Shown piece by piece: positions 9,761-21,269 of a stretch of 64,000 bases of DNA. Each line of letters starts with the position of its first letter. Within the stretch, counting starts at the first letter, position 1. Made by a program: the position numbers and the translations under genes. The stretch covers positions 1,116,001 through 1,180,000 of the forward strand of contig JANFNE010000004.1 of NCBI GenBank assembly GCA_024867545.1, read 5' to 3'. The DNA is from Phytopythium helicoides (lineage: Eukaryota > Oomycota > Peronosporomycetes > Pythiales > Pythiaceae). A model generated the notes under the pieces. The model saw nothing but the letters and a program-made list of their open reading frames with translations, searched no databases and was not told the DNA's origin.

Positions 9761-12700
9761 ATGGTGCCGCGGTGGACGCGCAACCGCGAGTTCCTCGTGT
9801 ACGTGGTGCCCGTGGGCAACGCGCCACCCGACGTGTACGCGGCGCAGCTGCGCCTGCTGCGTGCGCACGCTGAGCTGCCGGTGGCGAGTCTCACGCGGCC
9901 CGGCGCGTACGCGGCCGAGCTGTCGCCGTTCCGCACCTTCTCGTGGCATGGCACCGGCGCGCTGCGCTTCCGCTTCCTATCGACGACCGAGCGGCTCGAG
10001 AACGTGGATGGAGAGGACGTGCACGCCTGCAACAGGTCGGTGGGCGTGCTGGGGCTTTGCCACTGCCCGTCCACGCCCAACCTGCGCGCCGCTTACGACC
10101 AATTTGCGCAGTCGGTGCGCCACTTCCCCGGCATGCTTGTTCAAAAGTGCTTCGCGTTTGAGCCTCACTTCGACCGCGCGACTGTCGACGAATGTGGTAA
10201 CATTGCGGACCTTGTCATGTTTCCTGCGCATCACGATCTCGATGACGGAGAGTCGACCGTCAGCGTGCACCTCAAGGTTGTCATGGACACGCTCGCCGTC
10301 ACTATTCTCATGTCTATCGAGAGCGCCGTGCGCAGCGCTATGCGTCAGCAGCAGCAACAACAGCAGCAGTCAATCGCAGCACTAGCGCTCAATATGGGCT
10401 CGAGCGAGGCTGCTGGTGTGAGCAGCTTCTTGCTGGACACGAATGTAGAGCCCTCGCAAGCTCAAGTGCAACACGCCAACTCGATGCCGCTAATAGCCGC
10501 ACAGCCCTCGGGATCCTCAGGATCCTTCTCTACAGTCACGAGCATTGGACCGTCGCACTCTTCGTCGTCGTTGGTAAACTCCAATCTCTCCTCAGCTGAT
10601 GGTCGCAGCCGCAAGCGGCAGATCGCCAGGCAACGCAAGCTTTTCGGGGACTACTCAGTCATGGTTAGTTGCGTCCCAGACGCTATTGAACACTATCTTG
10701 CTGCAATTGACCTTCTTCGAGAAGAAGAACGGCGGAGCGGCGGCGCGAGTGGAGACGTGCTATGGCTTGCTGCCGCTATCGAAGGATACATTTATTGCTT
10801 GTATCTGGAGTCGAAAGATCGATTTGCAGTCGAGATTGTCGAGAAAACGTCGGAAGCCGTGGCACTGTACGCAAGAGCAGGTACCACCGATCTGGAGTGC
10901 TCATTGATCGAGAAAGTGGGTTGGTACTACGTCGCTGTCGCATCTCAACTGACACAGCCTTCATCTTCGCAACCGGCTGGCGGAGTTACTGCATCGTCAG
11001 GAGTAGATCGGCTGAAAGAGAGCATTTGGATCAAACGTTTGCTGTGGGATGCGATCGACCGTGGGCTCGCCTTGTTCCCAGGTCTTTCGACTCAGCGTCA
11101 AGTCGAGTTCCTCGTTCAAGCGAGCCGTATGCTCGAGCTTCTGGGTCATCGCAGGCGAATAGCATTTCTCCTGCATGACGCGGTATCATTACTGATCAAC
11201 CGCAGCAATGGACACTCATTTTCAGGTCTATTCTCACCAGAAGCTGCTCCACAACGACAAAAAGACCTGCAAGCAGCCCTAATGCTCGAGCGCATCTCTG
11301 CTAATCGGCTGGGTATTCGCCAGAATAACGCGGGTAGCCAATCCCCAAATTGGGAAGTTACGTCCATGCGTCAGCGAATCAGCAAGGAGTCTTTCACACC
11401 TACCAACACAAGAATGTCGAGTCCAGACGATTCCTGGCTAATTGTGCGCTTCCATGTACTCCGCCAGCTTCTTGCAACGGCGAAAATGCTCGGTGACAAT
11501 ATGTTAGTGGGAAGGTATTCTATCCAACTACTCGAAATGCTTTCGTGGTGTGACTCTATCACTGCTTCATCAGCGCCGAGCAAGAAGAGTTACTCGAGTG
11601 AAGTACAAGACCTGCCTGTGGATAGTCTTCAGCGCCCTGCTGCTTCCAGTCGTGCCCCCTCGTCGTTGCCTGATGGGGCCGGGTTATACACAAAAAGTAG
11701 TGTGTACTTCACTCCACCACCAAGTCTGGAGACGAAGACAAAACGCTACTTCTCTCTCGCTGCGTCTCCTTCTTCAACCATGTCCTCAGCTGCAGCATCT
11801 CTTTCATCGACAATCGCTAGTACCCCACGAATTTTGGCAGCTCCAAGGCAACAACTGTCTGCAGCAGTCAATGCAATCTCTACTAAAGCATCCCCGGCAT
11901 TTGTTTCGTTCTCTCATAGCAGTCACTCGCATGCATTCAGTGCAAACTCAAGCAATGCCAGTACGCCGATGAGTACAGGTAGCGGAGGTAGCGGGGGTTT
12001 TGCGGTGGTGTCGCCTGCTGGATCTGCTGATCAGCTTGGTGCAGGAACTCACAGCTCCAGAACTATCAGTGAATCAGAGTCGAGCAGTGCAGATACCTTC
12101 ACTGGCAACGGAGGTATATCGAATGTATCCACGATGAAGCAGGCTCAGCAAACGCAGCTCGATCTTTCAACGGTACGATCAGCGTGGAATCTGCGGTCGC
12201 GTGAAGAAGTGGTGCGAATTGAGAAAAAACTACTGACAATTCTGGAGACTGAGTGCGGAGCACTTCGACCAAGTGAGCAAGCTGAACTGGCGACTTTTTT
12301 GCGAATCGACCAGCTTCAATCGATTCCAAAGGTCGATGCTCCTCTTCTTACCCGCGAGCGTGCTCTCGAAAAATTTGGCTCAATTGCAGCAAACGGTGGC
12401 ACGGCAGTGAAATCAGATTTCTTTTACTCGCCCTTTGAGAAGGAGCAGAAGCTGAAAAAGTTCGCAAACAGAGATGGTAACAACATTGATGGTGGCGATA
12501 CCCGTGAGAAGACGTTCCCACAGCGTGAGAATATTGAGCTACAGCTTGTACTCTCAAATCCACTTGGTGTCTCAGTTGAGGTGCAACAAATCAACGCTTG
12601 GGTGGTGCGCGATGACAATGGTGCCTCTTCAAGATTGTCAGAAGACGTGGACTTGGCGCAACCTTCGGTTAGTACCAGTGATGTTGAGTGCTACCCTGCC

Positions 12701-14326
12701 TCCACGGTGCTTGCACCATATGAAAACCGCAAGGTAATTATGCTTGCTATCCGCCCTCTCAGCGCAGGTTTCTTTCGTGTTCGTGGGTGTTTGATTCGAG
12801 CAGTGAATGTCCGCACGTCGTTTATGCTACCGCACGCAACGCAATTGACGCTGCGAGTTGTTCAAGAGGTTCCTCTTGTTATCTTATCGCTTGCAGAGTT
12901 TGGCTCGTTGACCGACGAGTCAAGAGCAGAAGAATCCCACAGCCTCGAGGGACGGGAAGCGCGCGTGACCATGTATTCCAGTGAGACAAAGCATTGTGAG
13001 CTCTGCGTGCGCAATATTGGTCAATCTAGAATCGACAACATTCGAATTGCGGTGTCGATCCGGAAACGAGGAGTTGTTCGCAAGACGCTAGTGGTTACCA
13101 ATAAATTGGGCGAAGGATATGGTGCATCAGAAGACTCAACCACGACCGTAGTTGAAACGGATCGCATGATTATTCGTTGTTTGTTTGACGCGAAGAGTAT
13201 GCTTTTGCTACCCATTGCAAATGGAGAAGCTGTGTGTATCCCGTTTGATGTGCGCCTGAAGCAAAATGTGAGTGACCTGAATGACTCGTCAGCGGGTGAA
13301 GATGATGAACAGCTGGAGTGGTCTGTTGTTTATGGCAGCTCTGCTGATCCTACCGAAGTATTGGGGACCAAGCAAGCGTATGTGCGCGAGAGCAAACTTA
13401 CAGTTGATGTGGTTACGCTTCCGTCTCTCGCAATTGCATCTGTGACGCTAATCCCAAGCTGTTTGGAGCGAGCCCAGGTGCATTCTAGTAAACCCAGCAG
13501 AAAGCAAACCATGGACCACCAATTCTGCTTGATCGGCTTCCAGATAGTTAACCCCACTGAGACTGTGTTTAGACTGAGATTTCGTCGTCGTCAGCAGGGT
13601 TCGAACCAATTCAGCGAGGTGGATATGGGTCGCAAATCTTCCAAGCGCGTGGCAATAGAGATCCCCCGACTTTTATCCTTTCACCAACCAAAGCAAACCC
13701 TATCATCACTAGTAAACGACCTAATCGAGTTAGAGTGGCAGACGTACTTCGGTACAAGGGGCCAACTTGTCGTTCGCGATAGTATGTGGTCAAGCAACAG
13801 GGATGCATACATCGAGCTCACCCAACCACCACTTTCATTTCAGATTGCAGCGAACGCAAGTGAAGTTGTGGATGAAAACAGTAGCGTTGAAATTGCAGTG
13901 AGAGATGACACACCGGCAATGTTTCGCTTCGTGGATGCTCCGCGGCTGCAAGCAATGAAGCGATCGGTGGTGAAGGTACAGATGCTGAAGCCTTCAGTGA
14001 TTACAGTCCACATTCAGCGCCATGCATCGGACTCTATTGTATACAGGGGAGCCGAGGTCGAAGTCCATGTTTCTTGTGGTGGATCTTCCAGAGATGCAAT
14101 TGGTCAGCATGCATTTGCTGCTGGAATGCTGAAGACACACGTCGAGTGGAAAGAAGGCATGACCGAAAGCGACATGAGTGTGCAGCTCGTTTTCCTCTCG
14201 GAGGGGCTATATGTCGTGACTGCGAGTGGGTTGATGGACCAACACGCAGACGCTACTCATGATACTCATGTCGAGAAATGCCAAGTGTGGTGCCACAATC
14301 CGTTGTACGTACGAGTGCAGTCTTGA
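9761..14326 (+). CDS. TRAPPII complex subunit TRAPPC9 / Trs120
   Basis: One uninterrupted frame of 1,521 codons. The N-terminus (FLVYVVPVGNAP) and the helical-repeat region resemble Trs120/TRAPPC9. The C-terminal half is rich in beta strands, as in the immunoglobulin-like part of that family. TRAPPII is a guanine-nucleotide exchange complex for Rab11/Ypt31 at the trans-Golgi. A glutamine run (eight residues, near residue 195) and long Ser/Ala-rich linkers around residues 640-790 look disordered. It is longer than most homologues because of these inserts. Start chosen at the first ATG of the conserved segment. Confidence 0.75.
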   Translation: MVPRWTRNREFLVYVVPVGNAPPDVYAAQLRLLRAHAELPVASLTRPGAYAAELSPFRTFSWHGTGALRFRFLSTTERLENVDGEDVHACNRSVGVLGLCHCPSTPNLRAAYDQFAQSVRHFPGMLVQKCFAFEPHFDRATVDECGNIADLVMFPAHHDLDDGESTVSVHLKVVMDTLAVTILMSIESAVRSAMRQQQQQQQQSIAALALNMGSSEAAGVSSFLLDTNVEPSQAQVQHANSMPLIAAQPSGSSGSFSTVTSIGPSHSSSSLVNSNLSSADGRSRKRQIARQRKLFGDYSVMVSCVPDAIEHYLAAIDLLREEERRSGGASGDVLWLAAAIEGYIYCLYLESKDRFAVEIVEKTSEAVALYARAGTTDLECSLIEKVGWYYVAVASQLTQPSSSQPAGGVTASSGVDRLKESIWIKRLLWDAIDRGLALFPGLSTQRQVEFLVQASRMLELLGHRRRIAFLLHDAVSLLINRSNGHSFSGLFSPEAAPQRQKDLQAALMLERISANRLGIRQNNAGSQSPNWEVTSMRQRISKESFTPTNTRMSSPDDSWLIVRFHVLRQLLATAKMLGDNMLVGRYSIQLLEMLSWCDSITASSAPSKKSYSSEVQDLPVDSLQRPAASSRAPSSLPDGAGLYTKSSVYFTPPPSLETKTKRYFSLAASPSSTMSSAAASLSSTIASTPRILAAPRQQLSAAVNAISTKASPAFVSFSHSSHSHAFSANSSNASTPMSTGSGGSGGFAVVSPAGSADQLGAGTHSSRTISESESSSADTFTGNGGISNVSTMKQAQQTQLDLSTVRSAWNLRSREEVVRIEKKLLTILETECGALRPSEQAELATFLRIDQLQSIPKVDAPLLTRERALEKFGSIAANGGTAVKSDFFYSPFEKEQKLKKFANRDGNNIDGGDTREKTFPQRENIELQLVLSNPLGVSVEVQQINAWVVRDDNGASSRLSEDVDLAQPSVSTSDVECYPASTVLAPYENRKVIMLAIRPLSAGFFRVRGCLIRAVNVRTSFMLPHATQLTLRVVQEVPLVILSLAEFGSLTDESRAEESHSLEGREARVTMYSSETKHCELCVRNIGQSRIDNIRIAVSIRKRGVVRKTLVVTNKLGEGYGASEDSTTTVVETDRMIIRCLFDAKSMLLLPIANGEAVCIPFDVRLKQNVSDLNDSSAGEDDEQLEWSVVYGSSADPTEVLGTKQAYVRESKLTVDVVTLPSLAIASVTLIPSCLERAQVHSSKPSRKQTMDHQFCLIGFQIVNPTETVFRLRFRRRQQGSNQFSEVDMGRKSSKRVAIEIPRLLSFHQPKQTLSSLVNDLIELEWQTYFGTRGQLVVRDSMWSSNRDAYIELTQPPLSFQIAANASEVVDENSSVEIAVRDDTPAMFRFVDAPRLQAMKRSVVKVQMLKPSVITVHIQRHASDSIVYRGAEVEVHVSCGGSSRDAIGQHAFAAGMLKTHVEWKEGMTESDMSVQLVFLSEGLYVVTASGLMDQHADATHDTHVEKCQVWCHNPLYVRVQS

Positions 14327-14470
14327 AGCAGTTGGTTCAATCCGAACAGTTGGTTCAGCACCTATTTATATTTGGGAGCGGGACAAGCAAGCCGTAAATA
14401 AGCAGCAGAGTCAAAGCACGGGAGTCGTGCGTTCCCTGGCCGTCGGCGAGGCCACGACGTCGCGCCGGTC

Positions 14471-15994
14471 ATGACGGGCGAATATTTCCGTATGCGTCGC
14501 CTGTTGTGGGATGAGCTGAAGCTTCGAATCCATTCGTCAGAGGAAGAGGAGTTGCGAGCAGCCATCGGCAACTATCTGATAGCTGAGAATGAGGTAGGCG
14601 TAGTGCTCATCTGGGCAGTAGGGCACAACATTGCTTTAACCTATCTCTGGCTGTTCCAGGAGCTGCAGAATGAGCTCGCCACACTGGTTGACATTCTCGC
14701 AGATTTTCAGCAACAAAATGATAATATTCGTGTACGTTTTGCGCCATCGATAGATTGTGCGTCACTGTCGAGCGGATAAGCGCTCACTTACGGTTCAACG
14801 CTCGAGACAGGATGCCCTAACGAAGCGGCAGCCCATGCCTGAGCCTCCAGGGCGACCTCTCTTACTCGAGAAATTGAAGATCCTTGCCTCGGACTTACGC
14901 GTGCAGTCCCCTCGCCTGCCCGTTCAGACGCCAAAAGAAATGGAGATTCTTGAGTACGTGCTATCAGCCTCTGATGAAGACTGCGTAAGCACCATAGGAA
15001 GCCATTATCCATTCGACCGCGGTGCATTATCTTGCCGCTCAGTCAAGACTCCACGAATGGCAGATCTACAGCTTTCAGCAGAACATTTGGCTCGCCTAGA
15101 TGACAATAGTGGTTCGGCGATAATTCCGCTACGACCCGGAACGAGCGGAGGTGTGCGACGACCACTAACAGCAAGCTCACAACGGCCGATGTCGCGGGGA
15201 TCGACTGCTTCAGCATCGTCTGTGTCGACATTGCTTGAGTCAGCAGAGGTATGTTGTGGAAGCTGATGGGTCTGCGAGGTGAAAAAAAATGTAACAATCA
15301 CGCTTGTGAACAGCTCCAACAGCAGCTAAGCGTTGAGCGCGTCGATTCCATCAAAGACGATCTGCAAGAGGCGCTCATGGAAGAGCGACAACAAATTCTC
15401 GAAGATATCGATTTTATCCAAGTAAGAAAGATGAAGCAATCACTAATGTCAATGCAATATACGGCGCTAACCCATGCACTCTGTAGGGGTGCCTGGAAAT
15501 GGAGAAGGATCTGATCGATGAAGACCGAAAAACTGTTGCACGACCGCCCCCTTCTCTTAGTGAGCTTCAATCCCTTGGCAAGACTCTCGAGAAGTCGCTC
15601 GAAGACCAGGTGCTTGATTTGTATTTTCAATTCAATCTGCTGATTGCCACCAGCTAACCCTGCCCTTCCAATTCAGATTGGGCGTGAAGAGATCGAGCTG
15701 TTGTTGTCAAAGCCGACCGGAAATGAGTCATTCCGACGTTCTAGCCGATCGTACGAGCTATTCTACTGAGTACTTACTTGATCTCCAGCGTTGTGCTTAC
15801 CAATCTTAATCTTTTCACCTAGGTTTCACCCGGAAACCACATACCCCACATTAAAACGCGAGACGGAAGCAATTTCAAAGGCGTCGGTATCATGTTTACC
15901 ACCTGTAACAAGCGGGCGTCGGGACTCTCGTACACGTGTACTCAAGATTCGCCACGAGATCCAGGAGGCACGCGATGAGCCATACCTGTCGTGA
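14471..15994 (+). CDS. Coiled-coil protein, CCDC24-like
   Basis: Seven exons join without a phase error: 14471-14593, 14660-14731, 14811-15248, 15314-15421, 15487-15609, 15677-15750 and 15823-15994 (369 residues). The opening (LLWDELKLRIHSSEEEEL, then ELQNELATLVDILADFQ) and a following PPGRPLLLEKLKILASDLR resemble vertebrate CCDC24, a poorly known protein. The middle is serine-rich and the C-terminal part is charged and helical. Function is unknown. The resemblance is from memory and is the weakest part of the call; the gene structure is well supported by seven matching splice phases. Confidence 0.6.
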
Positions 15995-16088
15995 TACAAC
16001 TATAATAGAGGAATTTCAGTGGTCCGTACGCCTTGCTTTTGTATTGATTGTACACAGGAGACTCGCAAAGGCAGTGTAGATCTCTCTG

Positions 16089-19000
16089 CTAGTCGTCGGC
16101 CACCGAGTGTAGCGCGATTTCGGTGAACTCGACATTTGTCGAAGCGCTTGGACGTGCTCGGGGAGATGCAGGAGATGGTGTTGCCTGTTGTATTCCGATG
16201 CCGTTGGCACCACCGTTGGTTTCAGAGCCACCGCTAAATCCGCCGCGCAGCGTGTTCCCATCGAAAACGCGATCAATCGCTGCCAAGGGTTCCTCATGAC
16301 CGCAATCGAGCACACGCTTCAGAACCAAATGAACGTCTTCCGAGCTGCTGGGGATCTCAGTCGTCAGTTCAGCGCATAGCGCCACAAACAACTACGACGC
16401 ATACAAACCAACAAGATTAGAAAGGCGAACGGAGGTCAAGAAAACATAACACCCAGAGACGCACCATGTTCATGCCGGCAACGATGCTTGCATGTTTATT
16501 GCATTCCGGATAGAGTTCCCCGCTGCGAAGTGCCATGAGGCACTGGAGGGTCGTGTTGATAAGCGCACAAGCAAATGGAAAATGACGCGTACTGTGCTGA
16601 GACAATGAATGTAGGCGTCGCGCGAGCTCACCATGATTCTCAACGAGGTACAACATTTGCAACAATGCAAGGACCCCAACACCGCGCAAATCGGTTGAAG
16701 GATCAGAGCCTTGAAAGCCGATATTGTCCCAGTGTCCACCGATGAGCGACGGTGCAGACGTTGTCGACGGGACCAACCGTGCGTAGATGGTTTGGAGCAT
16801 ACGACAAAAGATGTCGTTGCCTTGGTCAAAGGGCGTCGCAGCCACGCAGAAAACACGATCGCGCTCTTCAACGGCGCCGGGAAAAGTTAGTCGTGGGCGC
16901 GACAAACACGAAAAACACGATGTGCGTTGAGGAAATTCCTCCGGAACGATTCGGTCACGCTGATCAAGGAATTCCGGTGCCTCGGCGAAGTACCCCGCAC
17001 ACTCTGTGTACGAAATACGCCACTGCTGTGGCTTCATGGGGGACACCGTAGATGCTGTTGAATCATCTGCATCGCCGATAGTGCCGCCACGAGTTACCTT
17101 ATCTGCAAGTTGTATCTCTTTCCATTCTCCTCCTTCGATGGCTTCATCATCGTAGTCATCATCGTTGTAGTTGAGAAGTGTCTGCTGATCTGCCTGAACT
17201 CCAAGTCGACCACCATCTGCAGCCGATATACTATCGTCATGCCCATTGCTTTCGGCTGAGTTTTCATCCTCTTGCTCGTCTCCAGCATCTTCGTCGTCAC
17301 CTTCCATTATCGCGTCCGTCAACCCGCGTGGCTTGCTCAAGATCTTGCCCATGGCCGACAATCGCTCTGTCGGCGCATTCGCGGACATTTTTGTCTTTGA
17401 ATTTTGAGGTACCGTGGCTGGGGCGGATGTGTCAGCACCGGATTCTTCGCCTAAAAAGTGCACACTCTGATCTCCTAGACCTTTCTTGTACATACTGTGT
17501 AGCTCACCGAGCGATAACGTGGTTTCTGGCTCATCGTTCGTGTTGTTGGAGCTGACCGAATGCTGCTGTTGCTTTTCAACGATCTCAATCATCTTGCGCT
17601 CACTATCTGTTGCGCGTCTCAGCTCTTGCAGTAATTCTGCCTCTTGTCGAGCCTTCTCTGACTCCATCCGTGCCCTCCGTGCTTCAAGTTCGTCCAGAGA
17701 AAACCCTGCCGTGTTTAAATTCGCATTTTCGGTGGCAGAAAGCTCACTAAAGGCAAACTCATCATCTTCGTTTGCGGCTTTTGTTGAAAAAGACCCACCA
17801 CTTTCGATTTGGACCTCGCGCTCATACTCCTTTTCATCCGGAAATGATGGACCTGTCGGTAGTGTGTACTTATCAGTATCCTCGGAGTCAGCAACGTTGG
17901 TATTAGATCGCCTCTTGGAGCTGTGGTAGGCAATCCCAAATGTGTCTTCATTCTGAGGGTTACCAGCTTGTTGGTGCGTAACTTTACTCTTCGTGGGATC
18001 GTCTGTATTTATCTTGCTGGCGATAGAGAATGTGGTCTCTGTTACCGCTGCTGCTACACGGATCTCGTCTTCGAATCGAGTCGTGATTTGACCCATCTTA
18101 GAATCTGAGAATTCATCGGTTTTGGCGTCTTTCCCATTGGTCGGGTCGAGGTTTGTGGACGCAGGACGAATTGTACCGGCAACGATGGGATCTACCTCCA
18201 GCTCGTCTTCATCATCGTCATTACTGGAGTTCAAAACTGGCTGAGACGGAGAGATTACACTTTCTTGAGGTTGGATGTCTTCGTCGTCTTCATCCGAGTC
18301 TGAATCATCATCTTCATCCTCCTGTGGATTCATAGAGCCCGTCATCATTGCTGCAGATGATGAATGAGCTGGAGCTGGTGGAGGAGCGGTATACGAATCA
18401 CTAGTTGAGGCACCATCGGGTACTGGCGGTATTTCTGCGTCACGCTCGACTGTATTGCCCTCTTGCTCTACGGCATTCATCGCATCATTTTGCAGTGCGA
18501 TATCGCGACCAGCATCTTCTTCGGTCTCCTCCTCTAATGAAGGAGCTTCTTCAATCTCAACTTTGGATAATTGGCCAATTGTTGTGACTCCACTTTCATC
18601 CTCTACGGCATCGCTTTGATTTTCCAAGCTTGAGCTGCTCAAGGTGGAGTTGATACTGGGCTGTTTGACCTCTCGAAGCGTAGCCGTATCCTCGGCTTCA
18701 GCCTTCTCGTGACCATCCTCACCTTCGACGTCGATTGTCTGAGCAGTATCATCTGAAATCGTCTCGCCTTCTTCATTAGGCGCATCTGCTGTGCCATTTA
18801 CCATGATTGAGCTGTCAACAGGGAAATCGTCTCGTTTCCCTTCATCCTCGTTGGTTTCATCGTCTGCATGACCGGTTTAGCTTCAGGTGGGCATTCGCTT
18901 TCAACAGTGAAAGTTTTAACTATGAAAGTACCTGAAAGATGAGTGACCGTGTCTAACTGACGAAGAACGTCATCAGCATTAAGTTCATCGTCTGTGTACC

Positions 19001-19323
19001 AATCGTGGGCTGTTAGAAGATCTAGTGTCGAGCTCGTCCCTCGTCGCGCAGCTCACCGTCAGCTCCGGCGTCTTCCGCATCGTAGTACTCGGGGGACTCT
19101 GGCCCCGCTTCAGCTTGGACGTCTGAGATGAGCTCTGTGTCACCCACAAACACGAGAAGTGAGCACCACTACGCTTGGTCAAGTCGTTCATCCAGAAGCG
19201 TCACCAGCACCGTCTAGAACGCTCAGATCCGTCGCCACCGTCGCTACTCCACAAAGCGTATGAGCCTCAACCGCCCACGATCGCACCAAGCTGCGCGCAC
19301 TTACAGCTGTCCGCGTCATCCAT
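16089..19323 (-). CDS. Large acidic ELMO-domain protein
   Basis: Six exons are proposed: 19305-19323, 19211-19243, 19057-19134, 18932-19009, 16465-18863 and 16089-16391, for 969 residues. The last four are firm; the first two rest on splice signals and phase. About 700 residues are acidic, low-complexity and probably disordered, with a short coiled coil (LEARRARMESEKARQEAELL). The C-terminal part carries the ELMO signature (HWDNIGFQGSDPSTDLRGVG). ELMO-domain proteins act as GTPase-activating proteins for ARF/ARL GTPases or, with DOCK, in Rac signalling. An ARF-family gene lies 9 kb away, which may be chance. It is divergent from IMP1. Confidence 0.75.
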
Positions 19324-19549
19324 TCCACTTGCGTTCTCTCCGTGTCTCGTTGGCGGCACTGATACCGAGCGCGGAGCTTCCTGCAGGCGAAACACCCGAC
19401 GCCTTGGCAGAAAATAGCGGACTGCGAAGCCACTTCAACATTGCGGCATACTGAGCGCAAGTGAAGGCGACAGGCGGCGCGTCCTCGCTTAGGTGCGATT
19501 CCCGCTAAAGTGCGAGCTGCTCCCATCAAGGCGGCCGCAGTGAGCGAGC

Positions 19550-20357
19550 ATGGGGGCAGCGCGCGAGGTGGGCGTGGTGCTGTCGTGCTACGCGCGGTTC
19601 GCGGGCGTGGCCTTCTGCCTGGAGCAGGGCACCGAGGTGGTCAAGTGTGCGGGACCGTCCATGCTGCCCACACTCAACCGCGAAGGCGACATCGTGGTGC
19701 TGGACAAGATCTCGCCGCGGTTCCGGCCGCTGCAGCGCGGAGAGGTCGTCATCTCCAAGTCGGTCACGGACCCGCGCAACACGGTCTGCAAGCGCATCAT
19801 CGCGCAGGTGGGGCTACTTTTGCTGGCGCGTTGGCATGCGTCGTGCTGACGGCTGCGGTGCTGTTGCAGGAAGGGGACACGGTGTGCGTGCGGCCCATGT
19901 ATTCGTCCAGCGAGGTCCGGTTCAAGAAGGTGCGTGCTGCGGCGACGTGGTGGTATCGGCAGAATCAAGTTTCATTGCGAAGCTGCATTCGTGGCAGGTG
20001 CCCAAGGGCCACGTGTGGCTGGAAGGCGACAACAAACACGACTCGCACGACTCGCGAGACTATGGTCCCGTCCCGCTAGCGATGGTCCAGGGCCGCGTCC
20101 TGATGCGGGTGAGCAGCAGCGCCAGTTTTCCTGTTGAAGATATGTTTGCGGCTGTCGAGAGGCTAATCGGGCAATGTGGTGGCGCAGATCTGGCCGCTGA
20201 GCCAGTGGAAGTGGATGAAGAAGGAGCTCGGGACACACGCCTTTCGCGAAAGATAAGCGGCGGCGCTCTCAATAGAACAGCGGAGACTAATTGGAGTCAC
20301 CTCGCTCTGTTGATATCTACGTGTCCTGCTAGCTCCGCTGGAACTCTGGACGACTAA
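19550..20357 (+). CDS. Mitochondrial inner membrane protease subunit, IMP1-like
   Basis: Exons 19550-19807, 19870-19929 and 19998-20357 give 225 residues of the S26 signal-peptidase family. Catalytic Ser37 sits in CAGPSMLPT and the general base Lys81 in [10 protein letters not shown]. The box [20 protein letters not shown] is followed by [13 protein letters not shown] proteases trim intermembrane-space sorting signals. The DSR-Y-GPVP pattern favours IMP1. The C-terminal 70 residues beyond the protease fold are an unusual extension. A second paralogue starts 158 bases downstream on the same strand, as expected for the two partners of the protease. Confidence 0.85.
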
Positions 20358-20514
20358 TGCGCAGGCACTCGTCCAGCCCAGCGATCCCTGGCGAGCCCAT
20401 TTTTCCATGCTCAATTCTTTTCACCCAGCACATTATTAGCCAATGACAAGGATAAATCACAGCATTTCTACCAATCGACGCCACTTGACAAAGAGCTCCA
20501 TTCTTGCAGCGACC

Positions 20515-21007
20515 ATGGCGCTCAAGCTGGCGCGCAACGCCGTGCTCGTGCTCAGCTGGGCGTCCGTGACGCAGCAGAACGTATTCGACGTCGTCTACGG
20601 CATGGGTGTGTCCATGAGCCCGACCATTCCCGACGGCTCGTTCATCTTTGTCGACCGACTGTCGCGGCGCTGGCGCAAGTTCGAGCGCGGCGACCTCGTA
20701 CTGCTGCGCTCGCCCACGCGGCGCAACGGCGAGACCATCTGCAAGCGCATCCTGGCGCTGGTACGTTGCGGGAGTGTGTGAGGACACCAATAGACTGGCT
20801 GTGCTGATCAGCTGGGGTTGTGCGCAGGAGGGAGACGTCGTGGAGCTGCAGCCGCGCTTCGACGAGGCGCGGCAGGGCAAAGTGGTAGTGCCCGAGGGCC
20901 ACGTGTGGGTCGAGGGAGACAACCCCACGCGTTCGGTGGACTCGCGCCACTTTGGCCCCGTGCCACTCGCGCTCGTGCTTGGCCGGCCGTTTTATATTGT
21001 AAGCTAG
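20515..21007 (+). CDS. Mitochondrial inner membrane protease subunit, IMP2-like
   Basis: Exons 20515-20760 and 20828-21007 give 141 residues. S26 signal-peptidase family: Ser33 in GMGVSMSPT, Lys77 in TICKRILAL, then VPEGHVWVEGDN and DSRHFGPVPLALV. The SRHFGPV form favours IMP2. An in-frame ATG at 20443 would add 24 residues; the later ATG gives the usual short membrane-anchored N-terminus (NAVLVLSWASV). It sits directly behind IMP1. Yeast Imp1 and Imp2 form a heterodimer, so the pairing makes functional sense. Confidence 0.82.
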
Positions 21008-21269
21008 CGACCAATCTTGCTGTGTCGATGCTGCTCGTGCTGACGCTGACGCGTGCTGCCAGATCTAGAGTCACCGTAGCACGGAGTGATGAAGCACGCA
21101 CATGCTCGGTGTGGTTTTCGTGACGTAAATGCTCGAGCTGTTGACTGCAGCGGATGTAATCGATCGCTCCAACCTCTCAACTTCTAGAAGCAAACAGCAA
21201 CCTGACCCGATGCGTTATATTATGGATCGCTACTGCCTCAGGCGTGTCATCACCTCCTGGCACCACCTC

